A stretch of DNA of 64,000 bases from Patagioenas fasciata (lineage: Eukaryota > Chordata > Aves > Columbiformes > Columbidae). The stretch spans positions 67,444,552 to 67,508,551 of the forward strand of contig NC_092524.1 in NCBI RefSeq assembly GCF_037038585.1. Reading direction: 5' to 3'. Shown piece by piece: positions 35,001 to 43,300 of the stretch. The stretch's first letter is position 1. Every line of letters starts with the position of its first letter. The position numbers and the translations under genes were made by a program. A model generated the notes under the pieces. The model was given only the letters and a program-made list of their open reading frames with translations, made no database searches and was not told the origin of the DNA.

Positions 35001-37306
35001 ATCATGTTTTCAACACTGCTTTAATATTTTCACTCAGATACATCCACATGCTCAAATTTAAATACCTGCTGCTCATTACACAATATTCAATTTATTTCTT
35101 CCATATATTGATCTGAAGATAAATATCTACATATTTAACATACCGTAGACTGAAATGCGCTACATACAGTATTATTCTCGCCTTTTTCTGTATATTGCCC
35201 CAGTATATGTTTAATGTCACCCACACAAGCAGCATCCCCGAGCTTAAAAATCCAACATCAACAGCAGCACGACACAACCTGGAGAAGCCCTGTTAACCAC
35301 GATACCTTCAGCGCAAAAGAATAGGCCTTTTCTCCCACGTTAATGGACTTTGGATCATCATCATCCAGATTTTCCCAAATCCTGACATCTCCATCGCTGC
35401 CACACGTTACGATGCAGCTGCAGAACAACGCCAGACTTGTTAATGTTCAGGAAAGTGAAGGACTCCCACAGTGGCTTTCAATCCCAAAATGAAAATGCTA
35501 CTGAAGCGTTAGGGTTTTTTTTTAAATGAAACACAATACATACGATGTGATACCTACATTTATCATATTTAGGTAACTTATTAAACATGGGGAAGGGGGA
35601 AAATCATGCCTGGTAGCATAAACACAGTGTTTTGAGTCTCCGATAACTACCCAGGCCTGGCACTCATCTGAACTGACCCTTAGAAATCACCAGTCAACTC
35701 ATTTTTTTCCAGGACCTAGAGCGAATTTTTCAAAGGATTTAATTAGCACTGATTTCTCTAAGAACTGTGTATTTAATTGCTTCTTAAGCCTTTGAAAACT
35801 TACCGTACAGCTGATTACAAAGTTGAGGGCAAAACTCAGTGTTAGTGCACACTTGACTGAAGTTTAACAAGCTTAAAGTGTTCCAGGCCTACAGAACCCT
35901 TAACAATAATTAAGACGGAATTCATATTTACAGGAGTTAACTTTCACAATTTTAATGCAGTAAACAATAGCCTGAAGTCACAGAGCAAATATACATAAGT
36001 TTACATGGCATTTTTAATTAAAGATATCATGAATCTATAATCAAGCCTTGCATTCTCGTTTGCAGTTCCAAAAACAATCTAGTTAAACAGCAAAATGTTA
36101 TAATGCCAGTGGTGAAGCTGTGATGTTGCTCTTAATTCTGTAAGGTCTGTATTTTGACAACACAACACTGTATTGATATTGAATATATTGATGCTGTGGG
36201 TCCAGCAGTAGTTGACCGGTGGTATTTGGCAGAGATGCTTGCATCCTTTTTTAAATATTTACATTGTAATGGCAAAGAAGGCTTTTTGTGGTTTTCAGGG
36301 ATTGTTATTAGACTAACTTAAGAGTAGCCTTTGCATCAAGGTCAATGGACTACAGAAAAGAATAAGAGAATATGGACTTAAACCATACTCAATATACAAC
36401 ACTTACCTCTTGAGTTCATTTTGAGAGGGCATGTTTTCTGGTTTACCATTTATTTTTAATCAAAAATGGTTAGAGCAAATATTTAGTTTATATTGATACA
36501 TTCTAGAACTAGTGCAAGAATAACAAGATAGCAAGTCCAATATTGGATTTCTCCAACTATATTTTTAATTTCTTAGTGTATATGTGAACATATTTTCTCC
36601 CACACTACATCAATTTCTGCTAGATTCTATGAAGTCACTCTTATAAACAGTGCATAGAGACTTTATTATTAGAGTAATAGAAAGGAATGTCCTGAGTTGG
36701 AAGGTACCCACAAGGATCATCGAGTCCAACTCCTGTCCCTGCACAGGACACCCCACAGTTCACACCATGTGTCTCAGGACGTTGTGCAGTCTCTTCTTGA
36801 ACACTGTCAGGCTTGGGGCTGTGACACCTCCCTGAGGAGCCTGTTCCAGCATCCAGCACCCTCTGGGTGAAGAACCTTTTCCTAATGTCCAGTCTAAACC
36901 TCCCCTGGCACATCTTCCTGCCATTCTCTCGGGTTCTGTCATTGATTACCGTTGATCAGCGCCTACTCTTCCTCTGAGGAAGAATACACACATGTATACT
37001 ATATATAGGCTTACACAAGTTAAATGTCAATCACTTCAAAATTCAGAGCATCAAAACATTTATCTCCCAGCCAATTCTCAACACAGGCAAAACCCAAAGG
37101 ATTTTCCAGAGCAAACCAGGCCACAAATCCATCCCGGTACCCCCCGGAGCGGTGGCTGGTACAGAAGGGAGCACAAGCCCATCCTGTCTCCACCACCCCT
37201 CACCCGGGCTCTGGGAATTAGACTATTACCTCCCAGTGCCATCGAAGCAGACGTCGGTGTGTCCCTCGGTGTGGCCATACCGCATCGGCTTCTGTGCGGA
37301 TGGCAT
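7833..37306 (-). CDS. WDHD1: WDHD1 / AND-1 / CTF4: WD40 and HMG-box replisome adaptor (25 coding exons)
   Basis: Homolog of yeast Ctf4. In the nucleus it forms a trimeric hub that links the CMG helicase to DNA polymerase alpha-primase and other replisome clients, and aids cohesion and repair. Joined exons on the minus strand: 37306-37230, 35417-35306, 32592-32441, 29101-28990, 28454-28404, 27108-27013, 25744-25652, 24780-24674, 23559-23424, 23260-23065, 22887-22700, 22118-21934, 19786-19545, 19054-18917, 18247-18091, 16463-16349, 15075-14944, 14612-14395, 12233-12109, 11608-11552, 10692-10649, 10510-10352, 9977-9844, 8709-8574, 8033-7833. They total 3363 bp, giving 1120 residues; the human protein is 1129 (recalled). 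Every junction is GT-AG and every phase fits. Domains: WD40 propeller about 1-310, acidic linker about 313-400, SepB/Ctf4 middle domain about 425-760, acidic and basic disordered region 820-1005, HMG box about 1009-1065, basic KKRKR near 1072-1076. The start [15 protein letters not shown] aligns with the human N-terminus. Seven CR1 segments lie in its introns, all in sense orientation. Confidence 0.97.
8574..8709 (-). CDS. WDHD1: WDHD1 exon 25, HMG box
   Basis: Residues 1009-1054, containing [15 protein letters not shown] and the basic/aromatic core of the HMG-box DNA-binding domain. The box continues into exon 26 across a phase-0 junction (SSEERM then AWTEKAKG). Confidence 0.95.
9844..9977 (-). 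CDS. WDHD1: WDHD1 exon 24, disordered linker
   Basis: Residues 965-1009. It starts [14 protein letters not shown], then a low-complexity stretch rich in E and K. The acceptor is TTTAG and the donor GTGAGG. The phase fits both neighbours. Confidence 0.93.
10352..10510 (-). CDS. WDHD1: WDHD1 exon 23, basic linker
   Basis: Residues 912-964, with [19 protein letters not shown] and the basic [11 protein letters not shown] at its end. In frame on both sides. Human counterpart: NILDNMGKSSKKS...KPLIPKPKPKQ (recalled). Confidence 0.94.
10649..10692 (-). CDS. WDHD1: WDHD1 exon 22, 44-bp micro-exon
   Basis: Residues 897-911, [14 protein letters not shown]. Human has [10 protein letters not shown] at this point (recalled). 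At 44 bp it would shift the frame if skipped. Confidence 0.9.
11552..11608 (-). CDS. WDHD1: WDHD1 exon 21, 57-bp exon
   Basis: Residues 878-897, [18 protein letters not shown]. It is bounded by TCTGAAG and GTGAGT. Its 57-bp length is a multiple of three, so skipping it would keep the frame. Confidence 0.9.
12109..12233 (-). CDS. WDHD1: WDHD1 exon 20, acidic linker
   Basis: Residues 836-878: [13 protein letters not shown], then an acidic run with [10 protein letters not shown]. Human has TATEWSQPRFRNQ at this site (recalled). The donor is GTAAGA. Confidence 0.92.
13475..13898 (-). mobile_element. CR1 LINE fragment in WDHD1 intron 19
   Basis: Begins on the plus strand with ATCACAGAATCCCAGAATGT, the reverse complement of a CR1 3' end. 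A2 version of the variable block. 5'-truncated at the CTTAATCAT position, as in the copy at 49214. Sense to WDHD1. Confidence 0.94.
14395..14612 (-). CDS. WDHD1: WDHD1 exon 19, helical C-terminal part of the Ctf4 domain
   Basis: Residues 764-836. Contains [18 protein letters not shown] and [16 protein letters not shown], then an acidic [16 protein letters not shown] tail. Very close to the human protein. Confidence 0.96.
14944..15075 (-). CDS. WDHD1: WDHD1 exon 18
   Basis: Residues 720-763, [16 protein letters not shown] through [12 protein letters not shown]. Acceptor CTTTTCCAG and donor GTAAGT. Confidence 0.95.
16349..16463 (-). CDS. WDHD1: WDHD1 exon 17
   Basis: Residues 681-719, containing [19 protein letters not shown] and [16 protein letters not shown]. 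Part of the conserved SepB/Ctf4 domain. Confidence 0.96.
18091..18247 (-). CDS. WDHD1: WDHD1 exon 16
   Basis: Residues 629-681, [20 protein letters not shown] and [17 protein letters not shown]. Nearly identical to human. The arginine codon is split across the donor (AG|G). Confidence 0.97.
18917..19054 (-). CDS. WDHD1: WDHD1 exon 15
   Basis: Residues 583-629, [20 protein letters not shown] through [11 protein letters not shown]. Acceptor CTTCCTAG and donor GTATGA. Confidence 0.97.
19390..19445. repeat. Two-copy 28-bp tandem duplication in WDHD1 intron 14
   Basis: The unit AAAGCATCATCAAGAAGAGA plus eight more bases occurs at 19390 and again at 19418 with few differences. About 100 bp from exon 14. 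Confidence 0.85.
19545..19786 (-). CDS. WDHD1: WDHD1 exon 14
   Basis: Residues 502-583, [36 protein letters not shown] and [17 protein letters not shown]. The largest coding exon of the gene, within the Ctf4 beta-propeller-like middle domain. Confidence 0.97.
20892..21912 (-). mobile_element. CR1 LINE, about 1 kb, abutting WDHD1 exon 13
   Basis: Extends from a CR1 3' end (plus strand AACAGAATGTCAGGGATTGG) back into the RT palm domain. On the minus strand 21652-21915 reads [14 protein letters not shown] and [14 protein letters not shown], both hallmarks of CR1 reverse transcriptase. A1 version of the variable block. The truncated 5' edge lies about 22 bp from the exon 13 splice donor. The long open stretch here is CR1 tail sequence, not a host gene. 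Confidence 0.95.
21934..22118 (-). CDS. WDHD1: WDHD1 exon 13
   Basis: Residues 441-502, [20 protein letters not shown] to [19 protein letters not shown]. Donor CCAG|GTATGT. A CR1 begins about 22 bp into the downstream intron. Confidence 0.96.
22700..22887 (-). CDS. WDHD1: WDHD1 exon 12
   Basis: Residues 378-440. Contains the conserved [20 protein letters not shown] and HLMHRFMV, the start of the SepB/Ctf4 domain. Confidence 0.96.
23065..23260 (-). CDS. WDHD1: WDHD1 exon 11, acidic linker
   Basis: Residues 313-378, [19 protein letters not shown] then repeated acidic runs ([19 protein letters not shown]). This links the WD40 domain to the Ctf4 middle domain and is the least conserved of the large exons. 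Confidence 0.95.
23424..23559 (-). CDS. WDHD1: WDHD1 exon 10, last WD40 blade
   Basis: Residues 267-312, [20 protein letters not shown] and [14 protein letters not shown]. Acceptor CTTTTTAG; donor GTGATG. Confidence 0.96.
24288..24342 (-). mobile_element. Short CR1 3'-end relic
   Basis: GAATCGTTTTAGTTGGAAAA followed by a TCATGGAGTCCAACTG motif matches the last about 55 bp of a CR1 in reverse complement. It is more diverged than the other copies, so older. Confidence 0.75.
24674..24780 (-). CDS. WDHD1: WDHD1 exon 9, WD40
   Basis: Residues 232-267, [20 protein letters not shown] and [15 protein letters not shown] textbook WD blade (WSP...GS...VWNVET). Confidence 0.96.
25652..25744 (-). CDS. 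WDHD1: WDHD1 exon 8, WD40
   Basis: Residues 201-231, [18 protein letters not shown] to DLSDPFITQ. Acceptor GGAACAG; donor GTAGGT. Confidence 0.95.
26576..26660. repeat. Four-copy AT/GA-rich tandem repeat
   Basis: Four units of 22, 22, 19 and 22 bp built on AAGAAGGAAATATTTACAGA, in the WDHD1 intron between exons 7 and 8. The frame reading through it is low-complexity and not a gene. Confidence 0.88.
27013..27108 (-). CDS. WDHD1: WDHD1 exon 7, WD40
   Basis: Residues 169-200, [20 protein letters not shown] and [11 protein letters not shown]. Acceptor TTTTCAG; donor GTAAGT. Confidence 0.97.
28404..28454 (-). CDS. WDHD1: WDHD1 exon 6, 51-bp WD40 exon
   Basis: Residues 152-168, [17 protein letters not shown]. 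The short exon completes a WD blade and is flanked by phase-0 junctions, so skipping it would remove 17 residues in frame. Confidence 0.95.
28990..29101 (-). CDS. WDHD1: WDHD1 exon 5, WD40
   Basis: Residues 114-151, [19 protein letters not shown] and [18 protein letters not shown]. Contains the GH and SFDP features of a WD repeat. Confidence 0.97.
29560..30007 (-). mobile_element. CR1 LINE fragment in WDHD1 intron 4
   Basis: 3' end at the left edge (CAGAATCCCAGAATGTCAGG). A2 variable block. It runs to CCTGCGCTGGACTCTC at its truncated 5' edge. Sense to WDHD1. Confidence 0.94.
31225..31992 (-). mobile_element. CR1 LINE fragment in WDHD1 intron 4
   Basis: 3' end at the left edge. A1 variable block. 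It holds a small internal duplication of TTTAAGTGGAACC near 31430-31460. It extends back to the TATACTTGCC region downstream of the RT palm. Sense to WDHD1. Confidence 0.94.
32441..32592 (-). CDS. WDHD1: WDHD1 exon 4, WD40
   Basis: Residues 64-114, [20 protein letters not shown] and [19 protein letters not shown]. Acceptor TTTCTAG; donor CCAG|GTAATT. Confidence 0.96.
34150..34170. repeat. Perfect 9-bp inverted repeat
   Basis: TGACGTATA, a 3-bp loop TGT, then TATACGTCA, in WDHD1 intron 3. Each arm carries a CRE-type half-site (TGACG / CGTCA). Confidence 0.8.
35306..35417 (-). CDS. WDHD1: WDHD1 exon 3, WD40
   Basis: Residues 26-63, [20 protein letters not shown] and [14 protein letters not shown]. 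The codon for S26 is split across the junction (AG|C). Confidence 0.96.
36665..36955 (-). mobile_element. CR1 LINE fragment, older subfamily, WDHD1 intron 2
   Basis: Reads as the reverse complement of a CR1 3' region (GAGTTGGAAGGTACCCACAA, GGATCATCGAGTCCAACTCC, and the RT-tail segment). The minus frame 36641-36913 gives a degraded RT tail. It differs from the major young family. Confidence 0.88.
37230..37306 (-). CDS. WDHD1: WDHD1 first coding exon (exon 2)
   Basis: Start codon at 37306-37304. Encodes [20 protein letters not shown] through GTG, close to human [20 protein letters not shown] (recalled). The exon runs to 37318 with 12 nt of 5' UTR after acceptor TTAACTAG. The -3 base is A (GTGAAGATGC). 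A CR1 3' end lies 22 bp upstream of the acceptor. Confidence 0.96.
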
Positions 37307-37342
37307 CTTCACTCTCCCCTAGTTAAGGATAAAAGGGGAGAA

Positions 37343-37625
37343 ATCATAGAATCATTTCAGTAGAAGAGACCCTCCGGATCATCGAGTCCAACCATAACCC
37401 AACTCTAGTGCTAACCTATGTCCCTGAGAACCTCGTCTAAAGGCCTTTTAAACCCCTCCAGGGATGGTGACTCCAGCACTGTCCTGGGCAGCCTGTTCCA
37501 ATGCCCCACAGCCCTTTCTGAGAAGAAATTGTTCCCAAGATCCAATCTAAACCTCCCCTGGTGCAACTTGAGGCCATTTCCTCTCATTCTATCACTTGTT
37601 ACTTGGGAGAAGAGACCAACACCCT
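37343..37625 (-). mobile_element. CR1 LINE fragment just upstream of WDHD1 exon 2
   Basis: The plus strand starts ATCATAGAATCATTTCAGTA, a CR1 3' octamer end in reverse complement, then TCATCGAGTCCAACC and the RT tail. It fills the 3' end of WDHD1 intron 1 in sense orientation, with only 22 bp left before the splice acceptor. Confidence 0.9.
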
Positions 37626-37990
37626 CCACACTCCAACCTAATTTCAGGCAGTTGTAAAATTAAATTTAAAGGAAAAGCTTCCGAAGGAGCGGCAGAGGAA
37701 GGCCTGAGCTGCTGGGACACCCACCCCGGGGGCCGGGAACAGGGGCCCAAGGGGGTGATGTGGGACACAGCGCCCGCACCTCAGAAGGGCCTGGCGGGGG
37801 AATTAAAACCGGGTTACCCGGGGTGGGAGGGCCCGTTCCTCCGCGCCCAGAGCAGGCCAAGCCGGGCCCCACCGCCCGCCCGCCGGGACGATGGGGAGCG
37901 TGGGGACTCCCCAGAGCGGGGAACGGGCCCCGCACCGCCCGCCGGGACGAGGGGGAACCCGGGGACCGCGCCACCTCCCCGCCCGCTCAC

Positions 37991-38055
37991 CGCGCCAGCT
38001 CCACCGCCCGCTTCGAGCCTTCCCGCGCTCGCCCCGCCGCGCCCTCCCCGCCGCC
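37991..38055 (-). other. WDHD1: Probable WDHD1 noncoding exon 1
   Basis: Ends at a strong minus-strand donor (GTGAGC at 37990 downward). The upstream limit, and hence the TSS, is only approximate. It would splice to exon 2 at 37318, giving a 670-bp intron 1 that contains a CR1. Confidence 0.6.
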
Positions 38056-38129
38056 CAGCTCCGCCCCGGGGGCCGGGCCGGTCTCGTCACAGCCTGGGGG
38101 CGGGGCGGTGGCGCAGGCGGGGTTGGGGC

Positions 38130-38221
38130 CGGCGTCGGGCTCGGCCGGACGGCCGACCGACCGAAGGGAGAGAGAGGATGGCGGCGGCAGGAGCGGCTCC
38201 ACAGCGGTTCCGCTCCGGCGG
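38130..38221 (+). other. SOCS4: Probable SOCS4 noncoding exon 1
   Basis: Ends at a consensus donor GGCGG|GTGAGG at 38222. It would splice over about 6 kb to the acceptor at 44262. The left boundary is a guess. An ATGGCGGCGGCAGG frame lies within it but is probably UTR. Confidence 0.6.
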
Positions 38222-39182
38222 GTGAGGGGAGCCCGGGCTGCGCGCTGCCCCCGCGCTCCCCGCCGCCTGTGGGAGCCCGCGGAGGTGCCGCTGGCCTTTC
38301 CCTTTTCCCTCCTCTCGCCGCGGGTCAGGCCGCCCTGTCCGGCTGAGGGAGCGACTTGGGCGGCGAGCAGCTTCCCCCGGGGAGGGCAGCGCCATCGGGC
38401 GAGCGTAAGTTGGGATCGGGAGGAGCCGCGTCGGGGGTGGCGGCTGAGGCGGTGACACCCGGGGGCTGCGCGGACCTCGGTGCGTGTTCGCTTTTTCTGT
38501 GGAAAACTGTGTGTGGGTGCATGCCTGACGCGCATATCTTAATGTATACAGTGCATAGATATTTCTTGTATGCATATCTGTGTAATGGCAGGCACAGGAA
38601 CGGCAGGGAAAGCCCAAATGAGGGTCAGTGCCCTTCACCCCCCACGAATCCACAATCCCCATCGCAGCGGAGTCCTGCAAGAGGGGCTGGGGGATGCTGG
38701 ATCAAACCCATCCGGAGATCGTTGTGGTAATTATGGAATTACTCTGTAATTACAGCCGTCCCGACGAGCACGCTGGGTGTAGGTGACAGCGGTTGTAGCG
38801 ATTGCTTTGCAAAAAAAACCCATTAAAGCTTTCATGTGCTGAGAAATAGGAGGAAAGCAGCGTGGTTTGTTTCCTGAAGGACAAAAAATGTTAGAGCTCG
38901 ACATGCCTGAAATAAGGAGAAAAAAAATCAGAGTTGTCTGTTTTCCCATTATGTAGCTGTAATGATCTGGCCCAGTTTATTCCTGCTTGTAAGAATAATT
39001 GCTTCCAGGCAAAACCTTTTTATCTTCAGTTTTGCTCTGCAGCGGAGTTATCGGTGGTTGGCTTGAGCAGAGTGATTTATTTATATTGGAAATGTGGTCG
39101 GGCTCTCTGTAACAGTCACATTGTTGGTACTTTCATGAATGAGTAAGTGACAGGATTACAAAGCAAGCACGCTTCTTTAAAA

Positions 39183-39203
39183 AATAAATATATATATATA
39201 TAT
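39183..39203. repeat. (AT)n microsatellite
   Basis: A short run of pure AT dinucleotides, about ten units. Confidence 0.85.
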
Positions 39204-39933
39204 GCTCAGATTTCATTGTTAAACCTCATGGATGCTGCGTAGAGACATGATTTCCATGGGTGTATCCTGACTTATTTCAATAAATCGTGATTTCTGGTGA
39301 GGATAATGTGTTCCAGGAAAATGATTGAGCTGAACTGCTTATCAGATGAGTGGGAAGACCAGGCTATTCTTACAGCAGCCTCACTGCAAGCTGCTGCCTG
39401 GCATGGAGACAAACACGTGTCAGCTCTATTTATTTTTTTTTCTTTATTATTTTAATTTGCAGAAACTCGCATACAAACTGCACCTAAAATATAAAAAATA
39501 AATAAAGGCGTTTTTAAGTTCGGTTCTATGTAACAACTAAATTCATCGTCCGGAGGTGCTGCCCTGCTGGGATAACTCTTTGGTTGAGAAGTGAATGAGA
39601 AAACTCAGGGGGAGGTTTTTCGGAGGGTGAGGGAATCCCGTGGTCATTTGGCCAAGGGGCTGCAAGGCTTTGTCACACCCGAAGTGGCACGGCATCGAAC
39701 GCAAAGTCATTCTTTCGATCCGCTCGGGAGCTCAACCTGCTGCTGGCTTGAATTAATAGGTGTTGAGCGGCCGCCGGGCGTGAGCTGGGAACCGTGCTGC
39801 TCTCCCCGTCGGTTTCTGGGTGGAGCACCAAGCGTTGGTCATAGGCCATAAAGCTTCGGCTGGTTTAGTGCTGCCGCGGTTCTGCCAACGTCTCTGCCCT
39901 GGCACACGAGCAGAGTTGCGTTAAAGCAGTGGA

Positions 39934-40327
39934 TATGAGGAAAGGATGAGGAAGCTGGGTCTCTCTAGCGTGGAGGAGACTGAGGGGTGACTCATTCATG
40001 GGGATCAGTATGGAAAGGGGGAGTGTCAGGAGGATGGAGCCAGGCTCTTCTCGGTGACAACCAATGGTAGGACAAGGGGTAATGGGTTCAAACTGGAACA
40101 CAGGAGGTTCCACTTAAGTTTGAGAAGAAACTTCTTCATGGTGGGGGTGGCAGAGCCTGGCCCAGGCTGCCCAGGGAGGTTGTGGAGTCTCCTTCTGTGC
40201 AGCCATTCAAACCCGCCTGGACACCTTCCTGTGGAACCTCAGCTGGGTGTTCCTGCTCCATGGGGGGATTGCACTGGATGAGCTTTCCAGGTCCCTTCCA
40301 ACCCCTGACATTCTGGGATTCTGTGAT
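39934..40327 (+). mobile_element. CR1 LINE fragment in SOCS4 intron
   Basis: Starts near GAGGAAAGGATGAGG and ends GGGATTCTGTGA. A1 variable block. Sense to SOCS4. Confidence 0.93.
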
Positions 40328-43300
40328 ATGAGCAGCTCTCACCTCTACACCCGTGTCCACATCACTTCTACCACCTGGGTGTGAGTAAAATAGCTCTGGT
40401 GTTGGTAAGAAGCACAGTAGTTTACTATTGATATCTTTAAGCAGTCACTTTATTTTTTGTGGGTGTGATTATTGCTTTAATTTGCTGGAAAGGCCTCTGG
40501 AGTCAAGCTTAGGTATTTTTGGATGGTATCATAAATTAAAATAAACATAGTCAAAACTGAAGGAAAACGAGCTAAGACAGAGAAATTGAGACTTAATGTT
40601 ATCCTTAATAGGTTGGGCTTTTTTCCAAAATAAGTCAGTAACAGCTTAACTTCAGTGGAAGGTCAGGTTTTAAAATGCAGTCTTGTGGCCAAAATCTAAT
40701 TGGGCAAAATTAATGAAAACAGCATGTGACTGGTGGGATTTTTTTTTAACATAACTTTTATGTAAGTTGAAAGAAAAAAGAAAAAGTACTCCAGTTCATT
40801 ACAGCTTGCTCGTCTTTTATCAGCTCGAGAAGAACATCAACTTCTTTAACAATTCCTAAACTGATTTGTTATTCTTCATGTGAGTCACCTTTTCTTGTTT
40901 AATTAGAGGCGTAATCCAAGCGGCACTTTGGCTTTTGTATACTCAGACAGAAAAGTTGCAAAGTACTTCCTTCCCTAGAAGGGTCACACGGTGTGGGGGC
41001 ACCAAAGAGGTGGTGGCACCTCCACCCTCGCAGGTTTTCAGGGGGTGCCCAGACCACAGTGACAGCGGGAGGTGGCCTGGGGACCCCCCACCACCTTCTT
41101 CTTCATTATACTGAAAGGGACGCAGCTTGATGAAGAGGACTTGGGCTAGAGGCAAGGACCCAGCAGCTCAGGAGATAAATATCTAATTAAAACAATTCAT
41201 TATTTACTGAATACATTTTAAAAAAGGTCTGTCTATACTTACGGTTTAGATTCACCTATTGGAGTTACTGGGTATTCGCTGCTGATTTAATTAGACATAT
41301 GGCGAGGCTGTAGCTGCCTTATCAGAGTTGTTGCTTGCAGCCTACCTCTGCCTCCAAGGTAATATTGTTATTGCCTCCAAATAGCTACTAGATATTGCTT
41401 TCAGTTCAGGCTTGAAGGTTTAATGTTGAGGCATCGGTGCTTGAAAGAAGCAGCATCTCGTGCAGCCTGGTGAGGGACGTGCATCTGGAGGAGGGAGCTG
41501 CGCACAGTGTAAAAACACCAACAAAACCCTCCCAGCCCTCTGCTTGTCCTCAGGGACTGGAAGTGGTGACAGGGAACCTTGAACCACAAGCACGATCCCG
41601 TGGCCTAAAGTGAACTCTGCTCATCCCCGCGCGTTGTTTTATCTTTGCCATGTGCTGAGAAGAGTTTCAAGCATAAGGGTTTTGTCAGATCTGCTTCTGA
41701 GATGCCCCAGGTATCCCCGCGCAGAAGGCGGCTTTTGTAGGCAGGAGACTAATTATGTCCACCGAAAGGATCTCGGAACTGATGCGTGAGCCGTGCAGCG
41801 CTGGCCTCCTCCATTTAACCTTGCCCTGTAGGTAAAAGTACTCTCCGTGTTCCCTCTCTTTTATCCTTGCCCTGCTCTCCGGCTCTTTCCGCCGTTAATG
41901 GATGTGCAGTCCACGGCGTTTCCCTTGGATGTTTGCAGTGAAAGGAGTCGCCACGTTTGGCGGGCAACTCGAAATGCTCATACAGCACCGAGCGCCTTGA
42001 TGCCTTTTTCTTACTGACACCGGTATTATTTTTGCCCCCCAGTTTATTGGTAGGGCTGTGATTCACGGAGCAGGAAGGGTCTGAAGGCACGACCCCTTAT
42101 TGTAATGCCAAACAATGGGATTTGGGCACCTAAATGTGCTGTGGCTGAGCAGCGTGAGCATGAGGATGTTTGTAACACCTTTGGAAAAGGAGATTTTTGT
42201 CTCCTGAGTCACAAACTGACCACGGAACCATCCTTTTCCTTCTCAAGACCCGGCTCAAACCTGGCTTTAGGAGGATGACATCCCTTTTTCTTCGTTTATT
42301 CCATACTCTTTTCCCAGGTCTAGTGTGGTGTCTGATTAGCAATTACTGCTCTGACGTGGCAGGATTGGCGCCTGGGTTCCAGCCGCCGTCAGACCCCAGG
42401 GAACCCGCTCTCCGTGTTGCTGGCTAATGGTGCGTGTCTCCCAGCATCACGTGCTGCCTCTCCCGTTAAAGTCTCAGGGTTCGGGTACCACAAATGCTTC
42501 ACGACAGAAGAAAAGTACAAAGGAGAAGGTGGCTTTACACTTAAATACAATGACAACGACCTGGAAATGACATAAAACCCTGAAATTATTTCAGTTGTGA
42601 GGCTCAAGTTAGGAGATAACAGGCCTTTTTTCAGCGCTTCTGGGTTTGGTGTTTTTTGCAGTTTTTAATTAAAAGTCCGTATTCTTGTTCCTTATACGGG
42701 CTGGATGTGCAGAATGAGATAACTGAAGGTTTCAAAAGCAATTACAAACCGTCATATCCTAATTTTTAAATACTTGACTTTGCAACCTCAATGATATTAC
42801 TCTGTCCAATTAAAAATCCCATATATAGATCGTTACCACAGGATTAATCTGGAATAGCATTTTGTCTTCAGTAGTTACTCTGGGTTATCATCAGGATAAA
42901 TGAAATTGCTTTTTACCCCCCTCTCTTTTAATTCAGTGCTCCGGTTTGTTTCTGGATGAAAAATAGAAACGTTACAGAAGCAATCAATGAGTCTTGATGT
43001 AAAAAAGGTGTTTGGGGTCTCATACACAACCGTTACCTTTCTCCTATTTGAATTGCATCCTGCAACGTTTTCACTGCAAAGTGGTTTGGAAAATCCCGAG
43101 AGACAGCTCTCAGGTCTGTGGGTTGTAAATAAGGGATGCAACGGCAAAAATTCCCGGGTGGAGGTTCCATCTGGGCTGTGTTTGGCCCACGGGAAGGTTT
43201 GGGCACAGCCGCCTGGTTCTGTGAGTGGAGCAGAGGCGAGAGCAGCCCCTGGGGACACAGAGCTCGTGTCACGCTGGCTGATCCCCATGATGAGAATGGA

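Larger units (their letters stand above)
37690..38500. promoter_or_regulatory. CpG island, bidirectional WDHD1/SOCS4 promoter
   Basis: Dense CpG content over about 800 bp between two divergent genes. It contains an Sp1-type GC box GGGGGCGGGGCGG near 38097-38109 and another (CCGCCCCG) near 38062, plus GCGCAGGCG near 38112, which resembles part of an NRF1 site. No TATA box is seen. Candidate donors face both ways: minus-strand GCGCG|GTGAGC at 37990 and plus-strand GGCGG|GTGAGG at 38222. Long open frames here are a GC-rich artefact. Confidence 0.88.

Noticed and set aside
37596-38680. Several long open frames on both strands (up to 231 residues)
   Set aside because: They lie in a CpG island where stop codons are rare. 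Composition is P/R/G/A-rich, frames overlap on both strands, and none resembles a known protein.
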